Assembly (NCBI GenBank): GCA_903952885.1
Contig: CAJBHE010000045.1
Coordinates: 1-5,680, forward strand
Reading direction: 5' to 3'
Source: an uncultured Burkholderiales bacterium
GTDB taxonomy: Bacteria > Pseudomonadota > Gammaproteobacteria > Burkholderiales > Burkholderiaceae_C
Length of the DNA: 5,680 nt
Positions 5,244 to 5,680 of this stretch are shown piece by piece (the stretch's first letter is position 1; each line of letters starts with the position of its first letter). Under the pieces are notes generated by a model. The model was not told the DNA's origin, searched no databases, and saw only the letters and a list, made by a program, of their open reading frames with translations. A program made the position numbers and the translations under genes.

Positions 5244-5680
5244 TTAAGACGAGAACAAGAAGTTCATCACGTCGCCGTCTTTCACCACGTATTCCTTGCC
5301 TTCAGCGCGCATCTTGCCTGCGTCTTTGGCGCCTTGTTCGCCTTTGAAGGCGATGAAGTCGTCAAACGCGATGGTCTGGGCGCGGATGTAGCCCTTCTCG
5401 AAATCGGTGTGAATCACGCCAGCGGCTTGTGGGCCGGTGTCGCCCACATGGATGGTCCATGCGCGCACTTCTTTCACGCCAGCGGTGAAGTAGGTTTGCA
5501 GGCCCAACAGTGTGTAGGCCGAGCGAATGAGGCGGTTGAGGCCTGGCTCGTCTTGGCCGAGTTCTTTGAGGAACTCAAAGCGGTCAGCGTCTTCCATCTC
5601 TGACAGCTCAGCTTCGATCTTGGCGCAGATGGCGACCACAGGCGCGTTTTGCACTTTCGCAAACTCTTTGAGGCGATCTA
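5244..5680 (-). CDS. ychF: Redox-regulated ATPase YchF, Obg-like (5' part outside window)
   Basis: C-terminal 144 residues of YchF/OLA1, a universally conserved Obg-family P-loop protein that prefers ATP over GTP. It binds ribosomes and influences translation and the oxidative-stress response. The visible part includes the end of the coiled-coil/G-domain region (DRFEFLKELG, EPGLNRLIRSAY) and the TGS domain: LQTYFTAGVKEVRAW, HTDFEKGYIRAQTIAF, KGEQGAKDAGKMRAEGK and the C-terminus VVKDGDVMNFLF. These are nearly identical to E. coli YchF as I recall it. The P-loop and the family's NKxD-variant motif lie beyond the right edge. The frame is open to the window end, so the GTG at 5652-5654 is internal, not the start. 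A strong terminator follows the stop. Confidence 0.97.
   Translation of the reverse strand, partial: DRLKEFAKVQNAPVVAICAKIEAELSEMEDADRFEFLKELGQDEPGLNRLIRSAYTLLGLQTYFTAGVKEVRAWTIHVGDTGPQAAGVIHTDFEKGYIRAQTIAFDDFIAFKGEQGAKDAGKMRAEGKEYVVKDGDVMNFLFSS

Noticed and set aside
5334..5603. Plus-strand open frame of 89 codons opposite ychF
   Set aside because: Shadow of a strongly conserved TGS-domain coding region.

Overview
The window reads as ordinary chromosomal sequence of a betaproteobacterium, most likely Burkholderiales/Comamonadaceae-like. This is inferred from the dusB-fis-purH gene order, the short Fis protein, moderately high G+C codon use and the recalled style of the proteins; no database was searched. 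No rRNA, tRNA, CRISPR array or insertion sequence was recognised.

Layout. From about 3840 down to position 1 lies a tightly packed minus-strand cluster: dusB (tRNA-dihydrouridine synthase), fis (nucleoid protein, overlapping dusB by 8 bp), purH (last two steps of IMP synthesis, 13 bp after fis) and a DEAD-box RNA helicase of RhlE type, which starts 9 bp after purH at an apparent TTG and runs off the left edge. The tight spacing suggests one operon linking RNA modification and remodelling, purine supply and growth-phase control of chromatin. Its likely promoter lies at about 3876-3904 and carries a 15-bp match to the Fis binding consensus, which suggests Fis feedback on its own operon.

Divergent from dusB, on the plus strand, is a YqaA/DedA-like membrane protein (about 3970-4461). 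The roughly 130 bp between the two genes are dense in small signals: a -10 hexamer, the Fis site, two palindromes and a strong but apparently unused Shine-Dalgarno sequence.

The yqaA stop codon directly abuts the stop codon of a minus-strand toxin-antitoxin pair of HigB2/HigA2 type (toxin first, genes overlapping by ATGA). The antitoxin has a strong internal ribosome-binding site while the toxin has none visible. Upstream of the pair is a short intergenic stretch with an operator-like palindrome and the intrinsic terminator of the last gene, ychF (Obg-family ATPase), whose 5' part lies beyond the right edge.

I found no convincing undescribed multi-gene system. The points most worth a second look are the Fis-site promoter, the leaderless-looking toxin with its start-codon palindrome, and the strong Shine-Dalgarno sequence between dusB and yqaA.
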